Source: Acetobacter aceti (GTDB taxonomy: Bacteria > Pseudomonadota > Alphaproteobacteria > Acetobacterales > Acetobacteraceae). From it: a DNA stretch of 64,000 nucleotides. A model generated the notes under the pieces. The model saw only the letters and a program-made list of their open reading frames with translations, did no database searches and was not told where the DNA came from. A program made the position numbers and the translations under genes. This document shows positions 19,498 to 28,909 of the stretch, piece after piece. Where the stretch lies: NCBI RefSeq assembly GCF_002005445.1, contig NZ_CP014692.1:2976501-3040500 (forward strand). Reading direction: 5' to 3'. Each line of letters starts with the position of its first letter. Within the stretch, counting starts at the first letter, position 1.

Positions 19498-19947
19498 TCA
19501 ATATTCCTTTTGCTGTCCGGGCAACGGCACCGAGGTGGGCTGCCCTTTGATCCCGGCGTAAACGAGTAACACCACCGTTTTTTCGTCTCCGGCAACCCCA
19601 CGATGCGCATCGTCAACAGATTCGGTGAAGGCTTCTCCTGCATGGAAAGTCTTGTGAACACCGCTCTCCTTATCCTGAATGGTCAGAGATCCTTCCAGCA
19701 CATACCCGGCATTTGGATAGGGGTGTCTGTGCCAGGGAAGTGCTGTTTTGGGCGCAATCGTCAATTTCAGAACTGTCAGCTCCGGTGTGCCGTTTGCATA
19801 AGGCGTATAGGGTTTTCCATTCCAGGAAGCGGTCGATTTGACAAGAATATCCGCTGATCCGCTTTTTGCTGCCTGAGCATGCAGCGGTACAGCAGCTGTT
19901 ACTGAAGCGCCGACCAGAATGAACAGAGACACCAGAAAACGCTTCAT
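19498..19947 (-). CDS. Secreted cupin-domain protein
   Basis: A 149-residue protein. It has a signal peptide (MKRFLVSLFILVGASVTAAVPLHA) and one cupin barrel with the metal ligands in LPWHRHPYPNAGYVLEG and a second His in DDAHRGVAG. Start 19947 is preferred over a 16-codon longer frame because it begins the signal peptide exactly. The enzymatic role is unknown; such small periplasmic cupins are common in Proteobacteria. Confidence 0.8.
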   Translation of the reverse strand: MKRFLVSLFILVGASVTAAVPLHAQAAKSGSADILVKSTASWNGKPYTPYANGTPELTVLKLTIAPKTALPWHRHPYPNAGYVLEGSLTIQDKESGVHKTFHAGEAFTESVDDAHRGVAGDEKTVVLLVYAGIKGQPTSVPLPGQQKEY

Positions 19948-20072
19948 CAGATCTTCACCCTTCGGAATATTTTCCAGACCCGCGAGACTGCACAAAAAGA
20001 AACGACACAGTCATACAGCTTTCATAACACCGACAGCCAAGAAACAGTCGGGCACGAATGCGTTCCCGTTCT

Positions 20073-21221
20073 TCACGTTTTCTCGACGCGATAAGGTGAC
20101 AGTTCACCGAGAGACGCCACCTCGTGCAGCACACCCGCACGTTCCATCTCCAGAAACTCGGAAACAGCATGCCTCAGGCCCGTGTGTTGTATATGGTGGG
20201 CGGAATAGGTCAGGCTCGGCACATAACCGCGCTGGATCTTGTGCTCGCCCTGCGCGCCGGCCTCCACGCGTGAAAGACCATGCTCAATAGCAAAATCAAT
20301 TGCTCTGTAATAACAGAGTTCAAAATGCAGAAATGGCCACTCTCCGACACATCCCCAGTTGCGGCCATAGAGCGTGTCAGCACCCAGCAGATTGAGCGCT
20401 CCCGCGACGGGTTGACCTTCCTCCTCGGCAAGCATCAGCACAACCCGATCGCCCAGACGCTCTGACAGAAGAGAGAAAAACTTCCGTGTCAGATAGGCGC
20501 TGCCCCATTTTTTATCGACCGTAGACTGATAAAAAACGAAAAAGGCATCCCACACCGTCTCAGTTATCTCGCTGCCGCGCACTGTGCGGAACACGAGACC
20601 ACTGGCGTTGGCATCCCGCCTTTCCCGCCGGATCACCTTGCGCTTGCGTGATGAGAGCGCCTCAAGAAAGTTCTCAAAATCCTGATAGCCACGATTATGC
20701 CAGTGATACTGCATACCAAGCCGCCGCAACCAGCCGTCCCTGCCCAGCGTTTCGTATTCCTGCTCCGTACAGAAGGTAACATGGGCAGACGACAGATCCA
20801 TCTCACCACAGACCTGAGCAATCGCCTGAGCCAGCACGGAACGTGTCTGTTCCGGCGCATCCGGTTTTACGAGAAGCCGCGCTCCCGGAACCGGAGAAAA
20901 CGGAACGGCCACCTGTAATTTCGGATAGTAGCGGCCCCCGGCCGCCTCAAAAGCTCTCGCCCAGCCATGGTCGAAGACATACTCACCATAGGAGTGCGCC
21001 TTCAGATAGGCCGGCGCCACGGCGAGCAGACGTCCGGTTTCGTCATTCAGCGCGACATGCCGCGGCAGCCAGCCGGTAGAGGGCGTGGCCGAACCACTAT
21101 CCTCCACGGCTGACAGAAAGGCATGGCTGATAAACGGATTCCCCTCGCCTGCGCAGGCATCCCATTCTTCAGCCGGGATGGATGCGATCCGGTCATGCAG
21201 GGAAACCGTCCATCCAGACAT
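20073..21221 (-). CDS. GNAT-superfamily protein, DUF482 (peptidoglycan biosynthesis-type N-acyltransferase)
   Basis: A 382-residue protein with the DUF482 pattern: WDACAGEGNPFISHAFL near the N-terminus, YGEYVFDHGWARAFEAAGGRYYPKLQVAVPFSPVPG, then RKVIRRERR and, near the end, FELCYYRAIDFAIEHGL and GEHKIQRGY. The family is distantly related to FemAB/GNAT acyltransferases; its substrate is unknown. Its start overlaps the stop of ridA by one base (TGATG), so the two form a transcription unit. Confidence 0.85.
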   Translation of the reverse strand: MSGWTVSLHDRIASIPAEEWDACAGEGNPFISHAFLSAVEDSGSATPSTGWLPRHVALNDETGRLLAVAPAYLKAHSYGEYVFDHGWARAFEAAGGRYYPKLQVAVPFSPVPGARLLVKPDAPEQTRSVLAQAIAQVCGEMDLSSAHVTFCTEQEYETLGRDGWLRRLGMQYHWHNRGYQDFENFLEALSSRKRKVIRRERRDANASGLVFRTVRGSEITETVWDAFFVFYQSTVDKKWGSAYLTRKFFSLLSERLGDRVVLMLAEEEGQPVAGALNLLGADTLYGRNWGCVGEWPFLHFELCYYRAIDFAIEHGLSRVEAGAQGEHKIQRGYVPSLTYSAHHIQHTGLRHAVSEFLEMERAGVLHEVASLGELSPYRVEKT

Positions 21222-21685
21222 CAGACAACCTCGAACAATCCTTCGACTTCGACCGGCGCATCCAGCGGCAGGGATGGTACGCCGACTGTTGAACGCGCAT
21301 GACGCCCAGCGTCCCCAAACACGGCGACCGCCAGATCTGACGCCCCGTTCATGACGCCAGCGTGGGCCGTAAATTCAGGCGCACAGGAGATGAAGCCACC
21401 CAGACGCACCACGCGCTTCACTTTCGACAGATCGCCGATTTCCGCCCTGAGCTGCGCAAGGACATTAATCAGACAGTATTTCGCCGCTTCCGTGCCGACA
21501 TCCAGCGAAACAGCTGCGCCGAGCTTCCCCGTGGCGAGCAGCTTGCCATCCTTCAGTGGCAACTGACCGGATACGACGACCAGCGAACCCGTGCGGACCG
21601 TGGCTACATAATTCGCAACAGGCGCGGCAGGCGTGGGAAGCTCGATGCCAAGCGCGGCAAGACGGGATTCCGGAGTGTCACTCAT
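21221..21685 (-). CDS. RidA family protein (reactive imine deaminase)
   Basis: 154 residues of the YjgF/YER057c/UK114 fold. Conserved features are the VVSGQLPLKDGKLL strand, KYCLINVLAQLRAEIGDLSKVKRVVRLGGF and the C-terminal ARSTVGVPSLPLDAPVEVE with the Arg that contacts the 2-aminoacrylate-type substrate. The start at 21685 is chosen for its AAGGACC site; a longer frame adds 33 residues without support. It probably hydrolyses reactive enamines/imines formed by PLP enzymes. Confidence 0.9.
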   Translation of the reverse strand: MSDTPESRLAALGIELPTPAAPVANYVATVRTGSLVVVSGQLPLKDGKLLATGKLGAAVSLDVGTEAAKYCLINVLAQLRAEIGDLSKVKRVVRLGGFISCAPEFTAHAGVMNGASDLAVAVFGDAGRHARSTVGVPSLPLDAPVEVEGLFEVV

Positions 21686-21989
21686 GGTATGGTCCTTTAT
21701 TTTACGAATGATCCTTGCAAAACGCAGGGTGCCGTTCATGGGAACGCAGGGCAAGAGGGGTACAACACTCAACGCACTCTTCAAAAATTATTGCGATGGA
21801 TTCACCCTGTCCTCAAATAAGCAAAACTGAAGTTCGTTTATTTTTAAGTCAGCATATCGCAGGCAGCGAGCGACCTCCTCCTTCCGGACCAAGCCGCGCC
21901 CCCTGTAGCTGCTCCACTCATCACAGTGCTCAGATCACAATGCTCAGCGCGACATCACTGGCGATGAAGCGCGCCGAAATCTGAAGATT

Positions 21990-23990
21990 TCAGGCCACCG
22001 GACCAAAAGCTCCATCCAGCGCAGCCTCATCCTCAACCGACAACTGAACGTCCGCGGGGACAAAACCAAACACGCGTCCATAAAACGCCAGCTCAATCTG
22101 GAAAGCCCGCTGCAATGTCTCCTCACCACGGAAACCATGCCCCTCACCCTCAAATTCCACCAGCGGACACACGACGCCGTTCCGCTTCAGCGCGGCGACC
22201 ATCGAACGCGCCTGTTCCGGCGGAACCACCGCGTCATCCAGACCTTGCAGGAAGAGCACAGGCACATGAATCCTGTCCGCCATGAAAAGCGGCGAACGCG
22301 CCCGGTAGACAGCTTCGGCCTCCGGCCATGGGCCGACAAGACTATCGAGATAACGCGCCTCGAACTTGTGCGTCTCTTCCGCCAGAGTGCGCAGGTCCGT
22401 CACACCGTAAAGACTTGTACCCGCTGCAAAAATATCCGAACTGGCGAGCGCCGACAGTACGGTCAGTCCACCCGCGCTGGAACCACGGATGACAATCCGC
22501 TTCGGGTCAACACGACCGCTGGCCGCCATGTGGGAGGCCGCAGCAATGCAGTCCTCCACATCCCGCACACCCCATTGACCATCCAGCCGCTCGCGATAGG
22601 CGCGCCCGAAACCGGTTGAGCCGCTGTAGTTCACATCCAGAACGGCAAAGCCGCGACTGGTCCACCACTGCACCTTGAACGAGAACCCTTCTGACGCACG
22701 CGCGGTCGGACCCCCATGAGCCGTCACGATCATCGGCGGCAGTTCTCCCTCCGGCACGCAACACTGTGCGCTGGCGGGCGGGTAGAAGAACGCCTGCCCC
22801 TCTGCGCCATCGGCAAGCGGAAACCGCACGCTCTCCGGCTGGGCGATATCGTCCTGTCCGAATGGCAGCACCGTGGCGGCGCGCAGCACGTGAGGCGACT
22901 GTCCCGGCGCACCCACAACGACCGCAGAGGCCCGATCCGGCGAACCATCCAGCCAGGCGAACTGATCCCCAAACGCAAGCGGGCATTGTTCAGGCAGCCC
23001 CAGACTGACGGGCGTGACCTCGTAACCAGCCCCGGCGCACGGTGTCAGCAGAAGCATCTGCGTCTGACCGGCTTTCACCGCCAGCGCGAGGATGCGGCCA
23101 TCCGCCAACAGGCTGTAGCTGCGTTGACCGAAAACCCAGTGAGGCTGGCCGATTTCAGCCTCGACCTTACAGACTGGCTCAGCCTCGCCGCTGGAAAGAG
23201 CGAAACGCCACACTGTCCACCAGCCTCCACGATCCGAGATGGCGAAAAGCGTATGATCGTCGGCCCACTGCGGTTCCGTCAGAGACTCAGGCTTCCCGCT
23301 TGCAGAGCCATTCCCGCCAGCAAGCACGGTTCTGGAATTCGGATCATCCAGCCGCATGACGCACAGTCGCGAACTGGTCCAGGGCATGGCGGGATGGTCC
23401 CACTCGATCCATGCAAGCTGCTTGCCGTCGGGGGACGGCGTCGGAGTGGAATAGAAATCCGCTCCCTGCGCGATGATGGCCTCAGATGCGCCCTCCAGAG
23501 AACCGTGCAGAGAAATGGCGACCAGGGTGTTTACAGGCTCGCCCTCTCCACGATGATCTTCCCGGACAGCGTAAACGCGCTGACCATCCGGAGCGAAGGC
23601 GAAGCTAGCGTATCGCAGCCCCCCGGAAAGAGCGAGGCAGCGCGGCTCCGCAGTATCGTCATCAAGGTCGAATGCATACACACCCCCGTCGCGCCGATTG
23701 CTGACAACGACGACACGGCCAGCCACAGCAAAGGCTCCGCCACCATATTCATGAACTCTGGTCGCCACATCGAGACCGGGAGGCGTCACATCGCATGACT
23801 CAGTTCCCTGCCGCCACGCAACCAGCGCTGTACGCCCCTTCTCTGAAGGTCGTCTTTCAAGCCACAGCACCGTCTCATCGCTCACGGCGACACCGGAAAG
23901 GGTCACGGTCCTGCCTGCGGTGAGCGATGCCGTCACAGGAGAGGGCCATGTTCCGCACGGGACAGGTTGATGGGGCACGAAAACCTCCAT
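21990..23990 (-). CDS. S9 family peptidase (prolyl oligopeptidase/acylaminoacyl-type)
   Basis: A 666-residue serine peptidase. The N-terminal half is a beta-propeller with repeated WD-like blades; the C-terminal alpha/beta-hydrolase domain has the nucleophile elbow GSSAGG (about residue 501), the acid in FLQGLDDAVVPPEQA and the His in GEGHGFRGEE. The oxyanion segment is VTAHGGPTARA. There is no signal peptide, so it is likely cytosolic and trims short oligopeptides. It diverges from the dedA-like gene at 24057. Confidence 0.92.
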   Translation of the reverse strand: MEVFVPHQPVPCGTWPSPVTASLTAGRTVTLSGVAVSDETVLWLERRPSEKGRTALVAWRQGTESCDVTPPGLDVATRVHEYGGGAFAVAGRVVVVSNRRDGGVYAFDLDDDTAEPRCLALSGGLRYASFAFAPDGQRVYAVREDHRGEGEPVNTLVAISLHGSLEGASEAIIAQGADFYSTPTPSPDGKQLAWIEWDHPAMPWTSSRLCVMRLDDPNSRTVLAGGNGSASGKPESLTEPQWADDHTLFAISDRGGWWTVWRFALSSGEAEPVCKVEAEIGQPHWVFGQRSYSLLADGRILALAVKAGQTQMLLLTPCAGAGYEVTPVSLGLPEQCPLAFGDQFAWLDGSPDRASAVVVGAPGQSPHVLRAATVLPFGQDDIAQPESVRFPLADGAEGQAFFYPPASAQCCVPEGELPPMIVTAHGGPTARASEGFSFKVQWWTSRGFAVLDVNYSGSTGFGRAYRERLDGQWGVRDVEDCIAAASHMAASGRVDPKRIVIRGSSAGGLTVLSALASSDIFAAGTSLYGVTDLRTLAEETHKFEARYLDSLVGPWPEAEAVYRARSPLFMADRIHVPVLFLQGLDDAVVPPEQARSMVAALKRNGVVCPLVEFEGEGHGFRGEETLQRAFQIELAFYGRVFGFVPADVQLSVEDEAALDGAFGPVA

Positions 23991-24056
23991 GAAGCAAAGA
24001 CGTATTCAACGATACTGATGTGCAGGGTTGACAGGAGCCTGTCCAGACGGTTCCTG

Positions 24057-24776
24057 ATGCGTTTCTGCAAGCTCTCGGGATATTTCGCCCTGTTACATTA
24101 TCTTGATACGCTGCTGTCCCATTACGGTTATGGCGTCATCGGCGTGGTCGTCATGCTGGAAAGCATGGGATTGCCCCTGCCAGCGGAAAGCCTGCTCATC
24201 ACGGCGTCTCTGCTCAGTGCGACCACACACAAGCTCAGTATCTGGGGGATCGTGATCGCGGGGGTCAGCGGTGCGATCATGGGGGATAATCTCGGCTATC
24301 TGATCGGCAGGGAACTCGGCTTTCGTGTCCTGCATCGTTATGGGAAATATGTCGGTCTTTCTTCGGACCGTATCCTGCTGGGCCGATATATTTTTCGCCA
24401 GCATGGTGGAACGGTCGTGTTTTTCGGGCGGTTCATCGCCCTTCTGCGAGTTTTCATCGCCTTGCTGGCCGGAGCGAACCGGATGCACTGGCGCACGTTT
24501 CTTTTCCATAATGCCCTTGGGGGTCTGTGTTGGGCGGGCGGCTACTCGCTGGGAGCATACTATCTCGGACATGAAGCCATGAAGATTTCCGGGCCTGTGG
24601 CCTGGGTCATTGCGGGAGTGACCGTGCTCGTTGGCCTGAGTATGTTTCTTTTTCTCAAGAAAAATGAACACCGTCTGATCGCGCAGGCCATGGAAGCCGC
24701 GAAGCATGACCGGGAACTCACCTTCGGCATGGAAAAGGAACTGGAACATGACGGTGAGCGCCACAATGACACATGA
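24057..24776 (+). CDS. DedA family membrane protein
   Basis: Around 239 residues with about five hydrophobic helices. Family marks are the re-entrant motif ESMGLPLPAESLL, GDNLGYLIGRELG and FFGRFIALLRVFIALLAGANRM with the conserved acidic and arginine residues. DedA proteins flip undecaprenyl phosphate or phospholipids and support membrane homeostasis. In-frame ATGs also occur at 24018 and 23967; the last would overlap the divergent peptidase gene. The downstream SDR gene starts inside this gene's end, so the two are coupled. Confidence 0.88.
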   Translation: MRFCKLSGYFALLHYLDTLLSHYGYGVIGVVVMLESMGLPLPAESLLITASLLSATTHKLSIWGIVIAGVSGAIMGDNLGYLIGRELGFRVLHRYGKYVGLSSDRILLGRYIFRQHGGTVVFFGRFIALLRVFIALLAGANRMHWRTFLFHNALGGLCWAGGYSLGAYYLGHEAMKISGPVAWVIAGVTVLVGLSMFLFLKKNEHRLIAQAMEAAKHDRELTFGMEKELEHDGERHNDT

Positions 24777-25731
24777 CAGGATCGAGCAGCACACGGCCTT
24801 TCTCAACACGCTGAACCGTCTGGACGGACGGACGGCGGTGGTGACGGGCGCCAACAGCGGCCTTGGACTGGAAACGGCCTGCGGTCTGGCGAGCCTCGGC
24901 GCCAAAATCATTCTCGCGTCCCGGTCCGAGGACCGCAATCTCGCGGCTCTGGCGCTCCTGCAGGAACGGGTGCCAGAGGCCACCACCGCCGAGGCCATGC
25001 AGCTTGATCTGGCTTCTCTTGCCTCCATCGAGAGGTTTGCCAACGACCTGCGCGGCCGGCTCTCGACACTCGATCTTCTGGTCAACAATGCCGGCGTCAT
25101 GGCCCCTCCTGTCAGAGGAGAGACGGCGGATGGGTTCGAGATGCAGTTTGGCGTGAACCATCTCGGCCATTTTGCCCTGACAGGTCGCCTGAAGCCTTTA
25201 CTGGAGGCTTCCGCCACAGGTGGCGTGGTGGTGGCCGTCGCCAGTCTGGCGGCATGGAAAGCCCGCATCCGTTTTGACGATCTCCAGTCCCGCTATCGTT
25301 ATTCTCCTTTTGACGCCTATCGTCAGAGCAAACTGTCGAACCTGCTGTTCGGGCAGGAACTGGCCCGTCGTTCCAGAGCCGCACGATGGAACCTGCATGG
25401 CCGCATCGCTCACCCCGGATGGGCACGGACACAGCTCGTCGTGAACGGTCCGGGCGGTGGAAAGAAAACTCCGGCGTCATGGATCGTGGAGACGGGCGCC
25501 AATCTGGCCTTCCGCTGGTTCGGACAATCCGCCGCCTGTGGAGCGGAACCCTTTCTCTACGCCTCAGCGTCACAGCTGGCTCATGACGGATGCTATTATG
25601 GTCCGGGCGGCTCAGGAGAGCGCACAGGGAAAACCGAGCTCGCCATCGTGCCGCAGTCCGCACAGGATCCCCAGATTGCCCGTCGTTTATGGGAGGTTTC
25701 CGAACGTCTGACGGGTGTGACATTCGAGTAG
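24748..25731 (+). CDS. SDR family oxidoreductase (retinol dehydrogenase/protochlorophyllide reductase-like)
   Basis: 327 residues with the classical short-chain dehydrogenase plan: NAD(P)-binding TGANSGLG (about residues 33-40), NNAGVM, a catalytic Ser region AVASLAAWK and YRQSK holding the Tyr and Lys. The length and the middle segment (FGVNHLGHFALTGRLKPLL) resemble the RDH/POR-like group. Start 24748 has AAGGAA 7-8 nt upstream and overlaps the dedA-like gene; 24766 is an alternative start. Substrate unknown. Confidence 0.88.
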   Translation: MTVSATMTHDRIEQHTAFLNTLNRLDGRTAVVTGANSGLGLETACGLASLGAKIILASRSEDRNLAALALLQERVPEATTAEAMQLDLASLASIERFANDLRGRLSTLDLLVNNAGVMAPPVRGETADGFEMQFGVNHLGHFALTGRLKPLLEASATGGVVVAVASLAAWKARIRFDDLQSRYRYSPFDAYRQSKLSNLLFGQELARRSRAARWNLHGRIAHPGWARTQLVVNGPGGGKKTPASWIVETGANLAFRWFGQSAACGAEPFLYASASQLAHDGCYYGPGGSGERTGKTELAIVPQSAQDPQIARRLWEVSERLTGVTFE

Positions 25732-26025
25732 GCCCCGTCGAGCAGGACTGGTTGAACAGGGTTGGCCGCCCGTCATGGCCCTCCGCGGTCATTCACCGGC
25801 AATGCCGGAGATACGCGGGCAGAGCCTGAGCCGGCCTTCACAGGCCGTTTCAAGGCAGCTTTGATCGCAGAGAGAATACTGGGTCATCTTGATGAAAGAG
25901 ATTAAGTTTCCAAAGGTTTTTCGAAAAAGCTTCACTGGACATTTCTTTGTGCCCTGCAGAACATTTGATGGGCACCTCCCGCTTTCGCGTCGCGCAAACG
26001 TAAATCCGAACAGTCAGGAGAAATC

Positions 26026-27033
26026 ATGATTCCCTTCTCAGTGCTTGATCTGTCCCTCATCACGCAAGGGGCGACGCCGGCGGATGCCTACCGCAACACC
26101 ATGGACCTTGCCCGACTGGCGGACGAACTCCGGTTCAAACGCTACTGGCTGGCCGAGCATCACTCCATGCCGGGGATCGCCTCCGCCGCGACAGCCATTC
26201 TTATCGGGCAGGTCGCCGGAGTCACCCGCCATATCCGGGTCGGTTCCGGGGGCATCATGCTGCCCAACCACTCTCCACTCGTGGTGGCGGAACAGTTCGG
26301 CACGCTTGAAACGCTGTTTCCCGGACGGATTGATCTTGGCCTCGGGCGCGCGCCCGGCGCGGACCAGCGCACAGCCATGGCGTTGCGCCGTGATCCGCAC
26401 GCACCGGATCGTTTTCCCGAAGATGTTGTCGAGCTTCTGCATTATTTCGAACCGGCAGACAGCGCCGCCCCGCATGACGTGCGCGCCATCCCCGGACACG
26501 GCCTGCGCGTGCCGGTCTGGATTCTTGGCTCGTCCCTGTTTTCAGCGGTTCTCGCCGCCCGGCTGGGTCTGCCCTACGCCTTCGCTTCCCACTTCGCTCC
26601 CGGTCAGATGGAGGAAGCCATTGCGCTCTACAGGCAGCGTTTCGAACCATCACAACGCTGCGCCAGTCCTCATGTCATGCTGACGGTCAACATGGTTCTG
26701 GCGGATGAGGACGCGAAAGCGGAAGTTCTGGCGACATCACTGTATCAGTATTTTCTGGCGTTACGGCGAGGCCATCCTACGACTTTTCCACCGCCGGACG
26801 CCGGGATGGGAGCCCGCCTGCTCCCACAGGAACAGGCGATGCTTCAGCATACCCTGTCCTGCACTTTTGCCGGCTCGCAGAGCACAATCCTGCCAAGGCT
26901 GACAGAATTTCTCCAGCGGCACCGCCCCGATGAACTGATGATGGCTTTTCCGCTTTATGACCATGCGGCCCGTCGACGTTCGATGGAACTGGCGGCGGGG
27001 CTGTCGCCTCCTGTCTCTGCTGGATCGGAGTAA
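26026..27033 (+). CDS. LLM class flavin-dependent oxidoreductase (luciferase-like)
   Basis: 335 residues of the bacterial luciferase-like TIM barrel: [73 protein letters not shown] and [13 protein letters not shown]. These match the MsnO8/YhbW group of FMN-dependent monooxygenases. CAGGAG lies just before the ATG. The substrate cannot be told. A strong hairpin follows the gene. Confidence 0.92.
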   Translation: MIPFSVLDLSLITQGATPADAYRNTMDLARLADELRFKRYWLAEHHSMPGIASAATAILIGQVAGVTRHIRVGSGGIMLPNHSPLVVAEQFGTLETLFPGRIDLGLGRAPGADQRTAMALRRDPHAPDRFPEDVVELLHYFEPADSAAPHDVRAIPGHGLRVPVWILGSSLFSAVLAARLGLPYAFASHFAPGQMEEAIALYRQRFEPSQRCASPHVMLTVNMVLADEDAKAEVLATSLYQYFLALRRGHPTTFPPPDAGMGARLLPQEQAMLQHTLSCTFAGSQSTILPRLTEFLQRHRPDELMMAFPLYDHAARRRSMELAAGLSPPVSAGSE

Positions 27034-27055
27034 AGCAGCCGAGATTTTTCACGCC

Positions 27056-27093
27056 TGTTTTCTGAGGGGTTTTGAAAAATGCCTCAGAAAACA
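27056..27093 (+). terminator. Intrinsic-terminator-like hairpin
   Basis: TGTTTTCTGAGG and CCTCAGAAAACA form a perfect 12-bp stem with a 14-nt loop, 22 nt after the flavin oxidoreductase stop and before the converging HIT gene. No strong T-run follows on either strand, so efficiency is uncertain. Confidence 0.55.
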
Positions 27094-27185
27094 CTTTATC
27101 ATTTGAAGGCGGGTGTCATGAGAAAGGGGAACAGTTCCCCCTCCCAGAACCTGTCGGGAAAGAACATACCCCGAATGGAAGCTGA

Positions 27186-27563
27186 TTACTCGACCAGCAT
27201 GGCTCCAAGGGGACGCCCACCCAACAGATGCACATGGTAATGCGGCACTTCCTGGCCGGCATTCTCACCGACATTCCCGATCAGGCGATAGCCCGGCGCG
27301 TCAAGGTCAAACGTCCGGGCGATATCACCGATCGCCCGATTGAAAGCGACAATTTCCCTGTCACTGGCGCGCTGACTGAAATCGGCGAAGGAAATATAAG
27401 GGCCTTTTGGAATCACCAGCACATGCACCGGTGCTTTCGGAGCGATGTCGTGAAAAGCCAGCACCATATCGTTCTCGAACACCTTCCTGCAGGGAATGTC
27501 CCCACGCAGGATCTTCGCGAAGATATTGTCGGGGTCATAGTGCCCGATACCGCTTACTGCCAT
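27186..27563 (-). CDS. HIT family nucleotide-binding protein (HinT-like)
   Basis: A 125-residue histidine-triad hydrolase. The motif is HYHVHLLGG near the C-terminus; upstream are DNIFAKILRGDIPCRKVFENDMVLAF and PKAPVHVLVIPKGPY. HinT-type enzymes hydrolyse adenosine phosphoramidates. Start 27563 is preferred since GGAGG lies 5 nt upstream; a GTG 12 bases earlier would include that site in the coding region. It closes the histidine cluster, 36 nt after hisE. Confidence 0.92.
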   Translation of the reverse strand: MAVSGIGHYDPDNIFAKILRGDIPCRKVFENDMVLAFHDIAPKAPVHVLVIPKGPYISFADFSQRASDREIVAFNRAIGDIARTFDLDAPGYRLIGNVGENAGQEVPHYHVHLLGGRPLGAMLVE

Positions 27564-27599
27564 GTGCGCCTCCACAATTCTTTCACGATTTCACCCGTG

Positions 27600-28115
27600 T
27601 CACTGACGCGGACGGGATGCCTTTTCCGCAATGCCGCTCGTGCCTTCGCGGCGCTGCAGTTCCGCCCAGACCTGAGCAGGCGTTACACCCGCGTCAACCC
27701 ACAGGACAATCAGGTGATAAAGCACATCCGCGCTCTCTCCGATAAGCTCCTGCGTACGTCCTGCGACAGCTTCAATCAGACATTCGACCGCTTCTTCGCC
27801 GAATTTCTGCGCCACCTTGCTTGTGCCACGTGACATCAGACGAGCAGAGTGACTTGTCGAGGGATCCATACCGCGACGACTGAGCACCACATCAAAAAGT
27901 CTGTCGAGTACGGACGCGTCAATCTGTCCGATTTCCGGCATCGGAAAATCCGTCTTCGTCGCAGTCTGCCTTCTTGACGACTTTTTCGCCTGACCATCCT
28001 TGAGGGCCGTAGCGATGATACTGTTCTTCGGAACCGCGCCTGATTTGTTCGCCGCCCGCTGTTTCTTTGCGGTCGTATCTTTGGTCACGTTTTTCTTGGT
28101 CGGTGTCTTTGCCAT
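27600..28115 (-). CDS. hisE: Phosphoribosyl-ATP pyrophosphohydrolase with Lys-rich N-terminal extension
   Basis: Second step of histidine synthesis: PRATP to PRAMP. The catalytic MazG-like domain spans about residues 65-160, with [30 protein letters not shown] sequence holding the EExx-type metal ligands and [13 protein letters not shown]. It is longer than the usual 100-110 residues because about 60 basic, low-complexity residues (many Lys, Thr, Ala) precede the domain. It lies 11 nt after hisF in the same direction. Confidence 0.92.
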   Translation of the reverse strand: MAKTPTKKNVTKDTTAKKQRAANKSGAVPKNSIIATALKDGQAKKSSRRQTATKTDFPMPEIGQIDASVLDRLFDVVLSRRGMDPSTSHSARLMSRGTSKVAQKFGEEAVECLIEAVAGRTQELIGESADVLYHLIVLWVDAGVTPAQVWAELQRREGTSGIAEKASRPRQ

Positions 28116-28126
28116 GGTCTTCCCGG

Positions 28127-28909
28127 TCAGTAGCCGAAGTCGAGTGTTTCAAGGGGTGGGCGCACAGGCAGCCCGGCGTCAGCCAGAGCCTGCTTCACCT
28201 GCGGAACGGTGAACTGCCCGAAATGAAAGACACTGGCCGCCAGCAACCCTGTCGCACCGGCCCGCGCACCCTCCACGAAATGTTCAAGCGCCCCAACGCC
28301 GCCGGACGCCACAACCGGCAGTCGGACAGCCGCATTCACCGCCCGCAGCAGGTCGAGATCAAAGCCCGAGCGTGTGCCGTCGCGATCCATTGACGTCAAA
28401 AGGATTTCGCCCGCACCACGAGCCGCCACGTCCCTGCACCAGTCCACCACATCAAGGCCGGTCGGAGTGCGACCGCCATGGGTATAGACCTCCCAGCCGC
28501 CCTTGCCGTCCGAACGCGCGTCAACGCCAACGACCACACACTGGCTGCCAAACTTGTTGGCGGCCTCATTGACCAGTTCAGGACGCTTCACCGCCGCCGA
28601 GTTCATGGCGCATTTGTCAGCGCCCGCCAGCAGCAGCCGTCGCATATCGCCCGTCGTGCGCACACCGCCGCCGACTGTCAGCGGCAGAAAGATACGCTCC
28701 GCCGTGCGGCTCACCACGTCCAGAATGGTGTCACGGTCCTCGTGGCTGGCCGTGATGTCGAGAAACGTCAGTTCATCCGCGCCCGCCGCGTCATAGACGG
28801 CAGCCTGCTCGACAGGATCGCCGGCATCGCGCAGCGAGACGAAGTTGACGCCCTTCACCACACGCCCGTTCTTCACGTCCAGACAGGGGATGACACGCAG
28901 TTTCAGCAT
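28127..28909 (-). CDS. hisF: Imidazole glycerol phosphate synthase subunit HisF
   Basis: The cyclase subunit that uses ammonia from HisH to make IGP and AICAR. 260 residues, the family size. The TIM-barrel marks are [19 protein letters not shown] with the catalytic Asp of [25 protein letters not shown] with the second catalytic Asp, [10 protein letters not shown] and VVASGGVG. The start overlaps the hisA stop by one base (TGATG), consistent with translational coupling. Confidence 0.97.
   Translation of the reverse strand: MLKLRVIPCLDVKNGRVVKGVNFVSLRDAGDPVEQAAVYDAAGADELTFLDITASHEDRDTILDVVSRTAERIFLPLTVGGGVRTTGDMRRLLLAGADKCAMNSAAVKRPELVNEAANKFGSQCVVVGVDARSDGKGGWEVYTHGGRTPTGLDVVDWCRDVAARGAGEILLTSMDRDGTRSGFDLDLLRAVNAAVRLPVVASGGVGALEHFVEGARAGATGLLAASVFHFGQFTVPQVKQALADAGLPVRPPLETLDFGY

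Noticed and set aside
22716..23798. 360-codon plus-strand open frame
   Set aside because: Antisense to the S9 peptidase, no motif, biased composition.
24093..25268. 391-codon minus-strand open frame
   Set aside because: Antisense to the DedA and SDR genes, both of which show clear family motifs on the other strand.
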